DNA of 24,559 nt, taken from contig JAGBAU010000044.1 of the NCBI GenBank assembly GCA_017938785.1, positions 1-24,559 of the forward strand, written 5' to 3'. The notes under the pieces were generated by a model. It made no database searches. It had not been told where the DNA came from and saw nothing but the letters and a program-made list of their open reading frames with translations. Position 1 is the stretch's first letter. Every line of letters starts with the position of its first letter. Made by a program: the position numbers and the translations under genes. Source of the stretch: Clostridia bacterium. GTDB taxonomy: Bacteria; Bacillota_A; Clostridia; Christensenellales; Aristaeellaceae. Shown piece after piece: positions 5,891 to 13,036 of the stretch.

Positions 5891-7507
5891 ATGGATCCAA
5901 TTTATGTAACCGGCCACCGGAATCCGGATACGGATTCCATCGTTTCGGCAATGGCATATGCCGCGCTTCGGAACGCACTGGGAGACCGTGAATTTGTAGC
6001 CGCCCGCCTTGGCGGCATCAGCGATGAAACGCAGATGGTGCTGGAGCGCTTTGGCTTTGAACCGCCCGTGCGCATTCATACCATGCGTACCCAGGTGCGC
6101 GACCTGGAATTCGATACGCCGCCCGCGCTCAGCTCTGGTGTGACCGTGAGCCGCGCATGGGGCCTTTTGTGCGCAGATAAATCCCTTGCAGCCCTGCCTG
6201 TTACCGATGAGCAGGGACGCCTGTATGGAATGCTTACCAACGGCGATATCGCCGGTTATGATATGGATTCCATACAGCAGCCGGCCATCGATCAGGTGCC
6301 TGTGTTCAACCTGCTGAGCGTATTGGAGGGCCGCATCCTGAACGAAGCCGGAAACCTGACCGATTCCATCTCCGGCGAAGTTGTGGTCGCCCTGCCCAAG
6401 GCCCATGAAGCACCCATCTTCAACGGCAGGGATTATATCCTGCTCTGCGGCCAGCAGCCCGAAGTGATCCGCGCCGCCATTGAGGCGGGCGTGCGCTGCG
6501 TTGTGCTCTGCCAGGCGGAACTGAGCGAAGAACTCAGAACCATGCCCACCGATACCTGTATCATCTCCACGCCCCTGGACGCAGGCCGCGCTGCGAGGCT
6601 GATCTACCATGCAATTCCTGTCAGCCGCATCTGCAGCCGCGATGATATTGCCCATTTCCATCTGGACGAGTTTATTGACGATGTTCGCGAGGTTGTTCTG
6701 CAGAGCCGTTTCCGCAGCTATCCCATTCTTGATGAGGAGGAGAAGGTTGTGGGCACCCTGTCCCGCTACCATCTGCTGCGTCCCCGCCGCAAGCGCGTGG
6801 TTCTGGTAGACCACAATGAAGCCGCACAGTCCGTGCCGGGTCTTGACCAGGCGGAGGTGCTGGAAATCATCGACCACCACCGCCTTGCAGACATCCAGAC
6901 CGGTTCGCCCATCTATTTCCGCAACGAGCCCGTGGGCAGCACCTGCACCATTATCGCGGGTATGTACCAGGAAAAGGGCCTGATGCCCTCTGACAAGCTG
7001 GCAGGCCTTATGGCGGCGGCCATCGTTTCCGATACGGTTATGTTCAAGTCGCCCACCTGCACCGAGCGCGATCGCCGCATGGCGGAGCGTATGGCACGTA
7101 TCGCGGGCGTTTCCCTGGATGAACTCGGACAGCTGATCTTCGAGGCCAGTACTTCCGACAACCGCCCGGCGTCCGACCTGCTCTTCTCGGACTTCAAGGA
7201 GTTCCATATCGCCGGTCACGATCTGGGCATCGGCCAGGTAACCTGCCTGAATTCCGAGCATATTCTGGAACGCACCGGGGAGCTGCTTGAAATCATGCGC
7301 AAGACCATCAGCGAAAAGGGCTACGATATGATGTTGCTCATGCTTACCGACGTGCTGCGCGAAGGTACCCAGCTGCTCTTCCTGGGCGATGAAGAAACCA
7401 TACGCCAGGCCTTCAATGTGGAAGTGAAGGGGAATACCTGCTTCCTTCCCAAGATCATGTCCCGAAAAAAACAGATTGTTCCTATGTTGTCCGTGCTTTG
7501 GGGCTGA
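5891..7507 (+). CDS. ppaC: Manganese-dependent inorganic pyrophosphatase with CBS and DRTGG domains (family II)
   Basis: The 538-residue enzyme hydrolyses pyrophosphate to phosphate in the cytoplasm, pulling biosynthetic reactions forward. It is a DHH/DHHA2 phosphoesterase: GHRNPDTDS at 8-16, DHNE at 307-310, DHH at 328-330, and the C-terminal substrate motif SRKKQ. Between about residues 68 and 298 the DHH domain is interrupted by a CBS motif, a DRTGG domain and a second CBS motif (SYPILDEEEKVVGTLSRY). This arrangement is known from Clostridia, where adenine nucleotides bind the CBS domains and adjust activity. The ATG at 5891 follows GGGAGGAAA (5876-5884); longer upstream reading in this frame runs through the small gene and its terminator and is rejected. 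A strong terminator follows. Confidence 0.93.
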   Translation: MDPIYVTGHRNPDTDSIVSAMAYAALRNALGDREFVAARLGGISDETQMVLERFGFEPPVRIHTMRTQVRDLEFDTPPALSSGVTVSRAWGLLCADKSLAALPVTDEQGRLYGMLTNGDIAGYDMDSIQQPAIDQVPVFNLLSVLEGRILNEAGNLTDSISGEVVVALPKAHEAPIFNGRDYILLCGQQPEVIRAAIEAGVRCVVLCQAELSEELRTMPTDTCIISTPLDAGRAARLIYHAIPVSRICSRDDIAHFHLDEFIDDVREVVLQSRFRSYPILDEEEKVVGTLSRYHLLRPRRKRVVLVDHNEAAQSVPGLDQAEVLEIIDHHRLADIQTGSPIYFRNEPVGSTCTIIAGMYQEKGLMPSDKLAGLMAAAIVSDTVMFKSPTCTERDRRMAERMARIAGVSLDELGQLIFEASTSDNRPASDLLFSDFKEFHIAGHDLGIGQVTCLNSEHILERTGELLEIMRKTISEKGYDMMLLMLTDVLREGTQLLFLGDEETIRQAFNVEVKGNTCFLPKIMSRKKQIVPMLSVLWG

Positions 7508-7516
7508 TTTGGATTG

Positions 7517-7547
7517 TCCTCCTGCTCTTGCAGGAGGATTTTTCTTT
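7517..7547 (+). terminator. Terminator after the pyrophosphatase gene
   Basis: TCCTCCTGC (7517-7525) pairs perfectly with GCAGGAGGA (7530-7538) around the loop TCTT, followed by TTTTTCTTT. A textbook intrinsic terminator. Confidence 0.9.
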
Positions 7548-7599
7548 GAGTTCAGATGAGCTGGGAATTGTATCTGTCTGCGTGCATGACTAAAACTGC

Positions 7600-7617
7600 T
7601 TGCAACAAATTGTGCAA
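7600..7617. promoter_or_regulatory. Short inverted repeat upstream of the dehydrogenase operon
   Basis: TTGCA (7600-7604) and TGCAA (7613-7617) flank eight bases, about 47 bases before a candidate -10 box. It has the form of a small operator, but five-base arms are common by chance. Confidence 0.25.
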
Positions 7618-7640
7618 AACGCCATATTTTGAAAAACATA

Positions 7641-7669
7641 TGGATTTAGAACGCTCTTTGTGGTATATT
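7641..7669 (+). promoter_or_regulatory. Candidate promoter of the dehydrogenase/isomerase operon
   Basis: An extended -10 TGGTATATT (box TATATT 7664-7669) has a weak -35 TGGATT (7641-7646) at 17 bases. The position, in a 291-base gene-free gap just after a terminator, supports a promoter here even though the -35 match is poor. Confidence 0.35.
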
Positions 7670-7712
7670 TATTGTAAGCTGATAAACTGGAATTACTGTG
7701 GGGGAGCAATGA

Positions 7713-7802
7713 ATGTTGTTCCACAGACGAGTACAAACAATCCGCAGGGCGTCGTCCGTGCGGATAGACAAATCAAGACAAAGAAAGAGGAAAGAAACAT
7801 GA
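7713..7802 (+). CDS. Possible 29-residue basic leader ORF coupled to the Gfo/Idh/MocA gene
   Basis: An ATG at 7713 lies six bases after GGGGGAG (7700-7706) and opens a 29-codon frame whose TGA (7800-7802) overlaps the next gene's ATG as ATGA. The predicted peptide is rich in Arg and Lys (MLFHRRVQTIRRASS and RQRKRKE). The alternative reading of the same ribosome binding site is the ATG at 7709, which is in frame with the dehydrogenase and would add 30 residues to it. I cannot tell which, if either, is translated. Confidence 0.28.
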   Translation: MLFHRRVQTIRRASSVRIDKSRQRKRKET

Positions 7803-8935
7803 AAAAACTGACTTACGGTATGGTCGGCGGCGGCCCCGGTTCCTTCATCGGCGATGCACATCGTCGTTCCATCAATCTGGACGGCCAGGCTGAACTGGTT
7901 GCAGGCTGCTTCTCCCGCAGCATGGAGAAGACCCTGGAAACCGGCAAGGAGCTGGGCGTTGCACCGGATCGCTGCTATGTGAACTACGAAGAGATGGCCA
8001 AGGCAGAAGCTGCCCGTGAAGACGGCATCGATTTCGTTGTTGTTGTAACTCCCAACTATGCCCACTACGGCGCATGCAAGGCCTTCCTCGAGGCAGGCAT
8101 TCATGTTTCCTGCGATAAGCCCCTGGCCGTAAACCTGGAGCAGGCGGAGGAACTGGAAAAGATCGCTAAGGAAAAGGATCTGCTCTTCCTGGTGACCTAC
8201 ACCTATATGGGCCATGTAACCGCTAAGCACGCAAAGGAAATCATCAAGCGCGGCGATATTGGCACTGTGCGCACCGTTGCTGCCGAGTATCCCCAGGGCT
8301 GGCTGGCATATGAGGGCGAATGGGGCGGCAAGCAGGGCGAATGGCGCTGCGACCCGGCCATGTCCGGCAATACCAACTGCCTGGGCGACCTGGGTACCCA
8401 CATTGAAAACGCAGTTGCGACCATGACGGGCCTTAAGATCAAGCGCGTTCTGGCCAAGATGGATGTTATGGTTCCCGGCCGCAAGCTGGATGACAACGAC
8501 TTCGTGATGGTTGAGTACGAAGGCGGCGCAACCGGCATGTACTGGTCCAGCCAGGTTGCTATTGGCCACGACAACAGCCTGCGCGTACGCATCTACGGCG
8601 ACGGCGGTTCCATCCAGTGGTTCCAGGAGGAGCCTGAGAAGATCACCGTCATCAAGAAGGACGGCACCCTGACCGAAACCCATCGCGGCTACGGCGACAT
8701 CGCTCCCGGCGCCGAAAAGTATCGCCGCCTGCCCAGCGGACATCCCGAGGGATGGTTCGAGGCCATGGCCAACCTGTATCGCTCCTTCATGGAGTGCCTG
8801 AAGGCCAAGCAGGCCGGCACCTTCACTGAGGACATGATCGACTATCCCACCGTCACCGACGGCGTGGAAGGCATCAAGTTCGTTGAAGCCTGCCTGAAGT
8901 CCTCTGCCAACGGCAACGTTTGGGTGGAACTCTAA
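7799..8935 (+). CDS. Gfo/Idh/MocA family NAD(P)-dependent oxidoreductase
   Basis: The 378-residue protein has an N-terminal Rossmann domain (YGMVGGGPGSFIGDAH at 6-21) and the C-terminal substrate domain of sugar and inositol dehydrogenases. The catalytic-region motif appears as DKP at 106-108 (EKP in many members), and a later D197...H201 pair lies in GDLGTHIE, where the family carries active-site residues. Such enzymes oxidise or reduce hydroxyl groups of sugars, inositols or amino sugars. The ATG at 7799 follows AGAGGAAAG and starts right at the Rossmann strand; an in-frame ATG at 7709 is possible. Codon use is markedly biased, suggesting high expression. The next gene is a TIM-barrel isomerase, a common partner in carbohydrate catabolism. 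The substrate is unknown. Confidence 0.9.
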   Translation: MKKLTYGMVGGGPGSFIGDAHRRSINLDGQAELVAGCFSRSMEKTLETGKELGVAPDRCYVNYEEMAKAEAAREDGIDFVVVVTPNYAHYGACKAFLEAGIHVSCDKPLAVNLEQAEELEKIAKEKDLLFLVTYTYMGHVTAKHAKEIIKRGDIGTVRTVAAEYPQGWLAYEGEWGGKQGEWRCDPAMSGNTNCLGDLGTHIENAVATMTGLKIKRVLAKMDVMVPGRKLDDNDFVMVEYEGGATGMYWSSQVAIGHDNSLRVRIYGDGGSIQWFQEEPEKITVIKKDGTLTETHRGYGDIAPGAEKYRRLPSGHPEGWFEAMANLYRSFMECLKAKQAGTFTEDMIDYPTVTDGVEGIKFVEACLKSSANGNVWVEL

Positions 8936-8936
8936 T

Positions 8937-8964
8937 TTGAATTCAGAAACGTATACAATATAAT
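8937..8964 (+). promoter_or_regulatory. Internal promoter before the isomerase gene
   Basis: TTGAAT (8937-8942) and a perfect TATAAT (8959-8964) are 16 bases apart in the short gap between the two genes, so the isomerase may also be made independently of the dehydrogenase. Confidence 0.5.
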
Positions 8965-8982
8965 ATCTAGGAGGAAATGAAA

Positions 8983-9975
8983 ATGGCAAGACCGATTACC
9001 CTTACCACCTGTCAGTGGGCCGACCTGCCGCTGGAAGAGGTTTGCAAACTCGCAAAGCAGATGGGCTATGAAGGCCTGGAACTGGCTACCTGGGGCCTCT
9101 TTGATGTAGAGCGCGCAGCTGAAGACCTGGCATACTGCCAGGAAGTGAAGGATACCCTTGCAAAGTACGACCTGGGCCTGTGGGCATTTGCCGCACACGT
9201 ACCGGGCCAGTGCGTTGCCGACCTGTGGGATCCCCGTCTGGACGGCTTTGCTCCCGCAGATTGCGCAGGCAATCCCGAGAAGATCTCTGCATGGGGCACC
9301 CAGCAGATGATCGCAGCCGCAAAGGCCGCCAAGAACATGGGCGTTAAGGTCATCAACGGCTTCATGGGCTCCCCTGTTTGGAAGTATTTCTATTCCTTCC
9401 CGCAGACCCCCGAAGAGATGGTTGATGCAGCCTACAAAGAGGTTGTTGAGAAGTGGACTCCCATCTTCGATGTATTCGATGAGTGCGGCGTTAAGTTCGC
9501 TCTGGAAGTGCATCCCTCTGAGATCGCTTACGACTACTGGACCTTCGATCGCCTGATCAAGGAGTTCGGCGGCCGCGAGACCCTGGGCTGCAACTTTGAC
9601 CCCAGCCACCTGATCTGGCAGATGGTTGATCCCTGCACCTTCCTGATGGACTTTGCAGATCGCGTATATCATGTACATGCCAAGGACACCAAGCTGAACT
9701 TCAACGGCCGCAACGGCGTTCTGGGCAGCCACCTGACCTTCGGCGATGTACGCCGCGGCTGGAACTTCGTTTCCCTGGGCCATGGCGATGTTGACTTCGA
9801 CGCCATCTGCCGCTGCCTGAACCAGATTGGCTACTCCGGCCCGCTCTCCATCGAATGGGAAGATTCCGGTATGGATCGCGTATACGGTGCAACCGAGGCT
9901 TGCGAGTTCCTCAAGAAGTACAACTTCGAGCCCTCCACCATTGCCTTCGATTCCGCCATCAAGACCGACGATTGA
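8983..9975 (+). CDS. Sugar phosphate isomerase/epimerase (AP-endonuclease-2-like TIM barrel)
   Basis: The 330-residue protein belongs to the xylose-isomerase-like TIM-barrel superfamily, which includes IolE and IolI. Metal-site residues typical of the family are visible at E175 (ALEVHPSE), D206 and H209 (NFDPSHL), H232 (VYHVHAKD) and E291/E293 (SIEWED). Members isomerise, epimerise or dehydrate sugars and inositol derivatives using a divalent metal. The ATG at 8983 is preferred to the one at 8977, because AGGAGG (8969-8974) is eight bases from the former and only two from the latter. It sits 47 bases after the Gfo/Idh/MocA dehydrogenase, and both share strong codon bias, so they probably act on successive intermediates of one sugar or polyol. 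The exact substrate cannot be read from sequence. Confidence 0.88.
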   Translation: MARPITLTTCQWADLPLEEVCKLAKQMGYEGLELATWGLFDVERAAEDLAYCQEVKDTLAKYDLGLWAFAAHVPGQCVADLWDPRLDGFAPADCAGNPEKISAWGTQQMIAAAKAAKNMGVKVINGFMGSPVWKYFYSFPQTPEEMVDAAYKEVVEKWTPIFDVFDECGVKFALEVHPSEIAYDYWTFDRLIKEFGGRETLGCNFDPSHLIWQMVDPCTFLMDFADRVYHVHAKDTKLNFNGRNGVLGSHLTFGDVRRGWNFVSLGHGDVDFDAICRCLNQIGYSGPLSIEWEDSGMDRVYGATEACEFLKKYNFEPSTIAFDSAIKTDD

Positions 9976-9987
9976 TCGCGTGATTCA

Positions 9988-10022
9988 AAGAACCGCAGTG
10001 CAAACTGCGGTTCTTCATTTTT
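9988..10022 (+). terminator. Terminator after the isomerase gene
   Basis: AAGAACCGCAGT (9988-9999) pairs perfectly over 12 bases with ACTGCGGTTCTT (10004-10015) around the tetraloop GCAA, followed by CATTTTT. Confidence 0.9.
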
Positions 10023-10096
10023 GAGGCGGTTCTATAGCGAAATCTGAAACTGGCTGTGAATTCCGTCAAGAAAACGCTCAGAATCCGCTGACTGGA

Positions 10097-10125
10097 TTGA
10101 CATTTGATGGGAAAAATGCCATAAT
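10097..10125 (+). promoter_or_regulatory. Promoter of the manganese-riboswitch unit
   Basis: A perfect TTGACA (10097-10102) and CATAAT (10120-10125) are 17 bases apart. Transcription would begin near 10132, exactly at the first base of the riboswitch. The remaining bases between the preceding terminator and this promoter (10023-10096) hold nothing I recognise. Confidence 0.8.
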
Positions 10126-10130
10126 TAATC

Positions 10131-10216
10131 CAATGAGGGAGTAGTCAGCAGGATTCTGCGACAAGTCAACATCTTGGCCGTGTGGCCTGGCTTGGATTAA
10201 ATGACCAGACTCATGG
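10131..10216 (+). promoter_or_regulatory. yybP-ykoY manganese riboswitch
   Basis: The leader contains the conserved elements of this class in order: GGGAGTAG (10137-10144), a short hairpin, TCAAC (10166-10170), a GGCC-type hairpin, GGCTTGG, and GACCAGAC (10203-10210). Helix P1 forms from ATGAG (10133-10137) and CTCAT (10210-10214). Known members bind Mn2+ between two docked internal loops and usually turn on Mn2+ exporters. Here the 3' strand of P1 is also the 5' arm of the terminator, so ligand-stabilised P1 should prevent termination and switch the ATPase gene on. The class call is firm from the motifs; ligand response is known from the family and not shown here. Confidence 0.92.
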
Positions 10217-10246
10217 ATAGAATACTCTGTCCATGAGTCTTTTTTA
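10208..10246 (+). terminator. Riboswitch-controlled terminator
   Basis: GACTCATGGA (10208-10217) pairs with TCCATGAGTC (10230-10239), then TTTTTT. The first arm includes the CTCAT strand used by riboswitch helix P1, making the two structures mutually exclusive. Confidence 0.9.
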
Positions 10247-10276
10247 TACTCCCGAAGAATCTAAAAGGAAAGGTTG

Positions 10277-12919
10277 ATGGTGTTGAAGTTCTATTGTGAA
10301 GATGTCGAACATGCTCTGAAACAGACGCAGAGCCAACGAGAAGGCCTTACTGCTGCTGAGGCGGAGCGCCGCCTTGCTGTGAACGGCAAGAATAAGCTGG
10401 CAGAAGCGAAAAAGGATTCCATTATTAAGCAGTTCTTTAAACAGATGACAGACCCCATGATCATCATCCTGCTGGTGGCAGCTGCAATCAGCGGCGTGCT
10501 GGCGGTGGTTGAGGGTGAAAGCTTTGCCGATGTCATCATCATCCTGGCGGTTGTGATCATCAATGCAGTTCTGGGTGTTTACCAGGAGAACAAGGCGGAA
10601 AAGGCCATCGAAGCTCTACAGGAAATGTCCGCAGCCACCAGCAAGGTACTGCGCGACGGCAAGATTGTGTCTGTGCGCAGCGAAGATCTGGTGGTGGGCG
10701 ATGTGGTGATTCTAGAAGCAGGCGACGCCGTGCCTGCTGACGGTCGCCTTCTGGAGAGCGCCAGCTTGAAGATTGAAGAGGCGGCCCTGACCGGCGAATC
10801 TGTTCCTGTAACCAAGTTCATCGACGTCATCAACCTGACCGATGGTGCAAAGGATGTTTCCCTTGGCGACCGCAAAAACATGGTCTACATGGGATCCACC
10901 GTCGTATACGGCCGCGGCAGCGCCGTGATCACCGGCACCGGCATGAACACAGAAATGGGCAAGATTGCCGATGCTCTGGCAAAGGCGGAAGAGGGTCAGA
11001 CTCCTCTGCAGATTAAGCTCAGCCAGCTGTCCAAAACCCTCACCTGGCTGGTGCTGGGTATCTGCGTAGTTATCTTCGGCGTTCAGATTCTGCGCGCCGG
11101 CGGCTTCAATTTTGAGGTGGCCCTGGATTCCTTCATGGTCGCGGTTTCCCTGGCCGTTGCCGCCATTCCGGAAGGCCTTGCGGCCGTCGTTACGGTTGTG
11201 TTGTCCATCGGTGTAACCAATATGTCGAAGCGAAATGCCATCATTCGCAGGCTGACTGCGGTTGAAACCCTCGGTTGCGCCCAGATCATATGCTCTGATA
11301 AGACCGGAACCCTGACCCAGAACAAGATGACGGTTGTGGATTTCTTCGGCGAAAACGATCAACAACTGGCTTCTGCCATGGCGCTTTGCTGCGATGCCGA
11401 ACTGGGCGAGGATGGTTCCGTCACCGGTGAACCCACCGAAGCTGCGCTTGTGGTTTGGGCAGCAAAGCTCGGACTGAAGAAGCCCCAGCTGAAGATTGAA
11501 TGTCCCCGCAAGGCAGAAGCTCCCTTTGATTCCGGGCGAAAGATGATGTCCACCGTGCATGCTGTGGATGGTGCATTTGTTCAGTATACCAAGGGTGCGC
11601 CGGATGTGGTTCTGGACCGCTGCACGCACTATTTGAAGAACGACGAAGCCGTTCCCATGACTGCGGAATACAAGACGGAAATCCTGAAGGCAAACAAGGC
11701 TATGGCAGACCGTGCGCTGCGTGTTCTGGCTTGTGCACAGCGCGTATGGAGCGATTTGCCCGCTTCCTGTGAACCGGAAGACCTTGAACAGCAGCTCTGC
11801 TTTGTGGGCCTCACCGGCATGATCGATCCCGTTCGTCCTGAAGTGAAGGATGCAATCACAGAATGCCGTGGCGCAGGCGTACGCGCCATCATGATCACCG
11901 GCGACCACGTGGATACGGCAATCGCAATCGCCAGGGAGTTGGGCATCCTGACCGAGGGTAAGCGCGCCATCACCGGCATGCAGCTCAACGAGATGAGCGA
12001 TGAGCAGTTCCAGAAGGAATTCATGGAAATCGCCGTATACGCACGCGTACAGCCCGAACATAAGACCCGAATTGTCAATGCATGGCGCGGCGCAGGCTAC
12101 GTCACCGCCATGACCGGCGACGGCGTAAACGATGCTCCCTCCATCAAATCTGCTGATATCGGCGTTGGCATGGGCATCACCGGCACGGACGTCACCAAGA
12201 ACGTGGCCGATATGGTTCTGGCGGACGATAACTTTGCTACCATCGTTGGCGCTGTCGAGGAAGGCCGCCGCATCTACGATAATATCCGCAAGGCAATCCA
12301 GTTCCTGCTGGGCTCCAACATGAGCGAAGTGATCTCCATTTTCGTAGCGACGCTCATGGGCTTCAGCATCCTCAAGCCTGTCCATCTTCTGTGGATCAAC
12401 CTGGTTACCGACTGCTTCCCGGCGCTGGCACTGGGCATGGAAAAGGCAGAACCCGACATCATGCAGCGCAAGCCCCGTCCTGCAAAGGCGGGAATCTTCG
12501 CCGGCGGCATGGGCGTTGATATTGCCTATCAGGGTCTGATGGTTTCTGCACTGGTGCTGCTGTCCTACTTCCTGGGCCATTTCATGGAGTCCGGCATGTG
12601 GGAAATCGCCAACAGCCCCCACGGCACCACCATGGCGTTCCTGACCATGTCCATGGCTGAAATCTTCCATAGCTTCAACATGCGCTCCCAGCGCGGCAGC
12701 ATATTCCGCCTGGGCAGCCAGAATAAGGTGCTGCTGGGCGCCGCTGTTCTGACCCTGATTGCAACCACCCTCGTATGCGAGATTCATGTCCTGGCCAACG
12801 CCTTCGGCTTTGCCAGCGTAAGCCTGGGCGAGTATTTGGTTGCAATCCTGCTGGGCGTTCTGGTGATTCCCATTGTGGAAATCGTCAAGTTCTTCCAGCG
12901 TAAATGCTCCAAAGACTAA
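10277..12919 (+). CDS. P2-type cation-transporting ATPase (Ca2+/Mn2+ exporter type)
   Basis: The 880-residue protein is a full-length SERCA/PMR1-like pump. It has the cation-ATPase N-terminal domain (1-60), actuator motif TGES at 172-175, M4 motif PEGL at 298-301, phosphorylation site D341 in DKTGTLT, the nucleotide-domain motif KGAPDVVLDRC, the hinge motif TGDGVNDAPS, M5 NMSEVISIF and M6 NLVTD. These ion-site residues fit Ca2+ or Mn2+ transport out of the cytoplasm. The manganese riboswitch directly upstream argues for Mn2+ export, as established for riboswitch-linked P-type ATPases in Lactococcus and Streptococcus. M5 keeps both Asn and Glu, so Ca2+ may also be carried. The ATG at 10277 is preferred to the TTG three bases earlier, with AAGGAAAGG upstream. 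It is a single-gene unit ended by a strong terminator. Confidence 0.92.
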   Translation: MVLKFYCEDVEHALKQTQSQREGLTAAEAERRLAVNGKNKLAEAKKDSIIKQFFKQMTDPMIIILLVAAAISGVLAVVEGESFADVIIILAVVIINAVLGVYQENKAEKAIEALQEMSAATSKVLRDGKIVSVRSEDLVVGDVVILEAGDAVPADGRLLESASLKIEEAALTGESVPVTKFIDVINLTDGAKDVSLGDRKNMVYMGSTVVYGRGSAVITGTGMNTEMGKIADALAKAEEGQTPLQIKLSQLSKTLTWLVLGICVVIFGVQILRAGGFNFEVALDSFMVAVSLAVAAIPEGLAAVVTVVLSIGVTNMSKRNAIIRRLTAVETLGCAQIICSDKTGTLTQNKMTVVDFFGENDQQLASAMALCCDAELGEDGSVTGEPTEAALVVWAAKLGLKKPQLKIECPRKAEAPFDSGRKMMSTVHAVDGAFVQYTKGAPDVVLDRCTHYLKNDEAVPMTAEYKTEILKANKAMADRALRVLACAQRVWSDLPASCEPEDLEQQLCFVGLTGMIDPVRPEVKDAITECRGAGVRAIMITGDHVDTAIAIARELGILTEGKRAITGMQLNEMSDEQFQKEFMEIAVYARVQPEHKTRIVNAWRGAGYVTAMTGDGVNDAPSIKSADIGVGMGITGTDVTKNVADMVLADDNFATIVGAVEEGRRIYDNIRKAIQFLLGSNMSEVISIFVATLMGFSILKPVHLLWINLVTDCFPALALGMEKAEPDIMQRKPRPAKAGIFAGGMGVDIAYQGLMVSALVLLSYFLGHFMESGMWEIANSPHGTTMAFLTMSMAEIFHSFNMRSQRGSIFRLGSQNKVLLGAAVLTLIATTLVCEIHVLANAFGFASVSLGEYLVAILLGVLVIPIVEIVKFFQRKCSKD

Positions 12920-12930
12920 AGCTTTTCGAT

Positions 12931-12963
12931 AGGGATGGATGTAAATCCATCCCTGTTTTTTAT
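12931..12963 (+). terminator. Terminator after the ATPase gene
   Basis: AGGGATGGAT (12931-12940) pairs perfectly with ATCCATCCCT (12945-12954) around GTAA, followed by GTTTTTTATT. Confidence 0.92.
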
Positions 12964-12991
12964 TGACAGTGCTTCACGGGATTGATATACT
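12963..12991 (+). promoter_or_regulatory. Promoter of the aldo/keto reductase gene
   Basis: TTGACA (12963-12968) and TATACT (12986-12991) are exactly 17 bases apart, with a TGA triplet making an extended -10. It begins within the T tract of the preceding terminator. Confidence 0.8.
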
Positions 12992-13036
12992 GAATTCAAA
13001 TCTACGGTATATTTCATCTTCTTTGGAGCTGAACGC

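Noticed and set aside
10712..12787. Minus-strand frame of 691 codons opposite the ATPase gene
   Set aside because: Its length follows from the codon bias of the ATPase gene. Composition is atypical (many His, Gln and Asn), and it has no start signal.
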